Assembly (NCBI GenBank): GCA_947258835.1
Contig: CAMYJY010000092.1
Location: forward strand, 7,616-15,068
DNA length: 7,453 bases
Direction of reading: 5' to 3'
Source of the DNA: an uncultured Pirellulales bacterium
GTDB taxonomy: Bacteria > Planctomycetota > Planctomycetia > Pirellulales > Lacipirellulaceae
Under the pieces are notes generated by a model, which saw only the letters and a list, made by a program, of their open reading frames with translations, made no database searches and had not been told where the DNA came from. Within the stretch, counting starts at the first letter, position 1. Every line of letters begins with the position of its first letter. Of the stretch, positions 5,582 to 7,453 are shown one piece after another. The position numbers and the translations under genes were made by a program.

Positions 5582-7207
5582 ATGCAGAAAAACGAAGCGA
5601 TCCGCCTCGGCCAACTGATGCGTGGCGAAGCCGAACGGGGCATGCAGGAAATCCGCTGCCGGGGCTACCCACGCCCTTTCTACATCTCCTTTCTCGCGCG
5701 GGACGTGCAGCGTTGGGAGCTGAAGGCCAGCTTCGGTGGCTTGTTGGTGGACCACCAACAACGCCAGAGAAAATGTCATTGCGACGTCCGCGTCGGCTCC
5801 TACCGCCAAGATCAAATGCAGGACGGCGGGCTGCTCGACTCCGATGAAAAAGAATCCCTCAGCTATGTGGATTTGCCGTTCGGTAAGAGTGCCCCCAGCA
5901 TCCAACACGGTTTATGGCGTCAGGCGGAAATTCGCTACCGAGAGGCGGTGGAAGCGCTGGCCGAAAAGAAATCCTCCGAACTGACCTATCTGGATCGCCA
6001 CCGCCAGCTACCATCCTGGCAACGCCTAGCGGGTATCCAAGACGTGCGTTGGCGCGGGCTGCCACCGGTCGACCAGCCCTACTGGCGACAATTTGTCGAG
6101 CGCACCTCCCGACTCATCTGCGAGTATCCCGACATCAAGGAGTCCTCGGTCAGATTGGAGGTACGGGATGGCACGACCGTCTTCGTCAATAGCGAGGGTT
6201 CCTTAATCATTCAGAGGAAACCGTTATGGAACCTGTCCTGTTATTTATGGATGCTACCCTCCCACGGCGATGCCCTCAGCTGGACGCTCAACAAATTTGT
6301 CACGGATCCCGCGGAAATGCCAACTCCGCGCCGTTTTCGTCAGGAAATCCGACAAACGATTCAGACCTTAAACACACTGGCCGCGGCCCCTACCTTGCGT
6401 TCGTACTCCGGACCGGTGCTACTGGATCCCGTGCCGGCGGGCCTATTAATCCATGAAGCACTCGGCCATCGCCTGGAAGGCAACCGTCTACTCTGCGCGG
6501 GAGAGGGACAAACCTTTCGAGACAGCCGGCGGAAGGTGATCGCACCGAATTTCTTGACCATCGAAGACGATCCCCGCCTAGAGCACTACGAGGGAAAGTC
6601 GCTGGTGGGACACTACCATTACGACGACGAGGGCGTACCGGCCCAGCGGGCCAGCCTGGTATCCCACGGCAAACTCCAGGGATTTCTCACCTCCCGAGCC
6701 GGCATCACGCGCCAACACGCCTCCAATGGCCATGGCCGCAATGAATGCGGCCTCCAAACAATGAGCCGCATGGCGGTAACCCGCATCGTCAGCGAAAACG
6801 GCGTCAGTGACTCACAATTGAAGGCCCAGCTAATCGAAGAGGTAAAACGCCAAGGCTTGCCGTACGGGGTCCGCATCCTGGCCGCAACTGGTGGAGAGAC
6901 AACCACGGACGCCTACAATTTTCAGGCGTTTTTGGGAGAAATTAATTTGGCTGCCCGCGTCTACCCCGATGGGCGGGAAGAGCTGATCCGCGGCGTGGAT
7001 TTCGTCGGCACCCCCTTAAACGCCAGTCGGCTGGTCATCGCCGCCGGCAGTCGTTACGCAGTGGACAATGCCTATTGTGGTGCGGAATCCGGCTGGATTC
7101 CCGTCAGCACCATCAGCCCAGCGGTGTTGGTTTCTCACCTCGAGCTGCAAGCCAAGGCAGATACCCCCTACAACCAACCCTGCTATCCCATGCCCTGGGA
7201 GATGTGA
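5582..7207 (+). CDS. TldD/PmbA-family zinc metallopeptidase
   Basis: This 541-residue protein belongs to the TldD/PmbA (modulator of DNA gyrase) family, whose members act as proteases on small or unfolded peptides; in E. coli TldD works together with TldE. The zinc site is intact: HEALGH (H291, E292, H296) is an HExxxH motif, and C499 in AYCGAESGWIPVS sits where TldD has its third ligand. Other family features are GPVLLDPVPAGLLIHEALGHRLEG, the YDDEGVPAQR segment, and NGHGRNECGLQTMSRM. The N-terminal half (GYPRPFYISF, ELKASFGGLL, DVRVGSY) fits the longer, roughly 540-residue subgroup. The ATG at 5582 is chosen because AAGAG lies 9 bases upstream and homology-like sequence starts there; the frame is open back to 5450 but that extension looks like leader. 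No signal peptide is seen. A TldE-type partner, often adjacent, is not in this window. The stop codon lies inside the first heptamer of the array that follows. Confidence 0.92.
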   Translation: MQKNEAIRLGQLMRGEAERGMQEIRCRGYPRPFYISFLARDVQRWELKASFGGLLVDHQQRQRKCHCDVRVGSYRQDQMQDGGLLDSDEKESLSYVDLPFGKSAPSIQHGLWRQAEIRYREAVEALAEKKSSELTYLDRHRQLPSWQRLAGIQDVRWRGLPPVDQPYWRQFVERTSRLICEYPDIKESSVRLEVRDGTTVFVNSEGSLIIQRKPLWNLSCYLWMLPSHGDALSWTLNKFVTDPAEMPTPRRFRQEIRQTIQTLNTLAAAPTLRSYSGPVLLDPVPAGLLIHEALGHRLEGNRLLCAGEGQTFRDSRRKVIAPNFLTIEDDPRLEHYEGKSLVGHYHYDDEGVPAQRASLVSHGKLQGFLTSRAGITRQHASNGHGRNECGLQTMSRMAVTRIVSENGVSDSQLKAQLIEEVKRQGLPYGVRILAATGGETTTDAYNFQAFLGEINLAARVYPDGREELIRGVDFVGTPLNASRLVIAAGSRYAVDNAYCGAESGWIPVSTISPAVLVSHLELQAKADTPYNQPCYPMPWEM

Positions 7208-7249
7208 GATGTGAAATGTGAGATATTTGATGTGGGGTATTTGATGTGA
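7201..7249 (+). repeat. Heptanucleotide tandem array, seven units
   Basis: Read in sevens: GATGTGA, GATGTGA, AATGTGA, GATATTT, GATGTGG, GGTATTT, GATGTGA. Four units are GATGTGA or one base from it besides the exact copies, and two end in TATTT. The array overlaps the last codons and stop of the TldD-family gene. It resembles the short tandemly repeated heptamers known from some other bacteria. A further GATGTGA occurs at 7332-7338. Confidence 0.7.
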
Positions 7250-7254
7250 AACCA

Positions 7255-7282
7255 TAGACTGAGGCGCAGCCTATTCTTTTCC
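7255..7282 (+). repeat. Terminator-like repeat copy 2 after the TldD-family gene
   Basis: TAGACTGAGGCGCAGC, then a short spacer and TTTTCC, corresponds to the element after clpV at 2878-2905. CTG pairs with CAG around the loop, with partial pairing outside. It lies 48 bases after the stop and could act as a weak terminator, or may simply be a member of a dispersed repeat family. Confidence 0.4.
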
Positions 7283-7287
7283 ACTTC

Positions 7288-7361
7288 GGGTGGCACCGAC
7301 AGTCGTTCGGAGGGAACGTTGCCAGTGAGTTGATGTGATCGAACGATTGTCGGTGCCACCC
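7288..7361. repeat. Long inverted repeat, 22-bp arms with 30-base loop
   Basis: The arms at 7288-7309 and 7340-7361 are complementary at 21 of 22 positions, and the remaining pair can form G-U in RNA. The left arm begins GGGTGGCACCGACAG. The 30-base loop includes one GATGTGA heptamer. No T-run follows the right arm, so it is not a typical intrinsic terminator. It has the form of a REPIN or small MITE-like element. No transposase is present in the window and no second copy was seen here. Confidence 0.75.
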
Positions 7362-7402
7362 AACGCTGGTAACGATTTTAGTAGCAGTATTAAGGGGTTC
7401 CA

Positions 7403-7429
7403 GTCATTCCCGCGCAGGCGGGAATCCAG
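7403..7429 (+). repeat. dRS3-like palindromic repeat, copy 3
   Basis: The 27-base block is identical to copies 1 and 2, with the ATTCCC-N8-GGGAAT core at 7406-7425 and the same orientation. After CCAGTA the sequence differs from the other copies, which puts the element boundary about there. A 9-bp direct repeat AGTAGCAGT (7380-7388 and 7428-7436) brackets it. Confidence 0.85.
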
Positions 7430-7453
7430 TAGCAGTGCCAGTGGTCTAGATTC

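Larger units (their letters stand above)
7208..7453. other. Gene-free 3' region rich in repeats
   Basis: No open frame with a plausible start and ribosome binding site is seen on either strand. The stretch holds most of the heptamer array, the second terminator-like repeat, a long inverted repeat and the third dRS3-like copy. Confidence 0.7.

Overview
The window reads as a bacterial chromosome segment of fairly high GC with dense coding. A Gram-negative proteobacterium is likely, perhaps a gammaproteobacterium: there is a type VI secretion (T6SS) ATPase close to the proteobacterial ClpV pattern, a sheath-like protein, and palindromic ATTCCC-N8-GGGAAT repeats of the kind best known from Neisseria (dRS3) and related proteobacteria. 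The lineage is inferred from style only, not proven.

Left part, 1-4701, + strand: the right-hand end of a T6SS locus. A few bases of an upstream gene may be present at 1-53. Next comes tssH/clpV (143-2866, GTG start behind a strong AAGGAG), the AAA+ unfoldase that disassembles contracted T6SS sheath. After 56 bp follows a 592-residue protein (2923-4701) that joins a TssB-like N-terminal part to a TssC-like part. It appears to lack the usual TssC C-terminal region and instead ends in a Pro/Ala linker plus an acidic tail carrying three copies of an L-x-A-[LM]-L-A-D-L motif. The two genes probably form one transcription unit, so the fused sheath-like protein may be a ClpV substrate or partner.

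Middle, 4721-5203, - strand: a 160-residue hypothetical gene converges on the T6SS genes with only 19 bp between stop codons, so it marks the edge of the T6SS transcription unit. The 5204-5581 region separates it from the next gene. This region holds two tandem dRS3-like repeats, a nearly symmetric element that reads as an extended -10 promoter on both strands, and a GC-rich hairpin that would sit at the very 5' end of the rightward transcript.

Right part, 5582-7207, + strand: a 541-residue TldD/PmbA-family metallopeptidase with its HExxxH motif and C-terminal cysteine ligand intact. The last 246 bp (7208-7453) hold no gene but are full of repeats: seven heptanucleotide units, a terminator-like motif also found after clpV, a 22-bp-stem inverted repeat, and a third dRS3-like copy flanked by a 9-bp direct repeat.

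The most unusual items are the TssB-TssC fusion with its acidic motif-bearing tail, the symmetric divergent promoter with the 5'-end hairpin, and the shared repeat family in the intergenic spaces.
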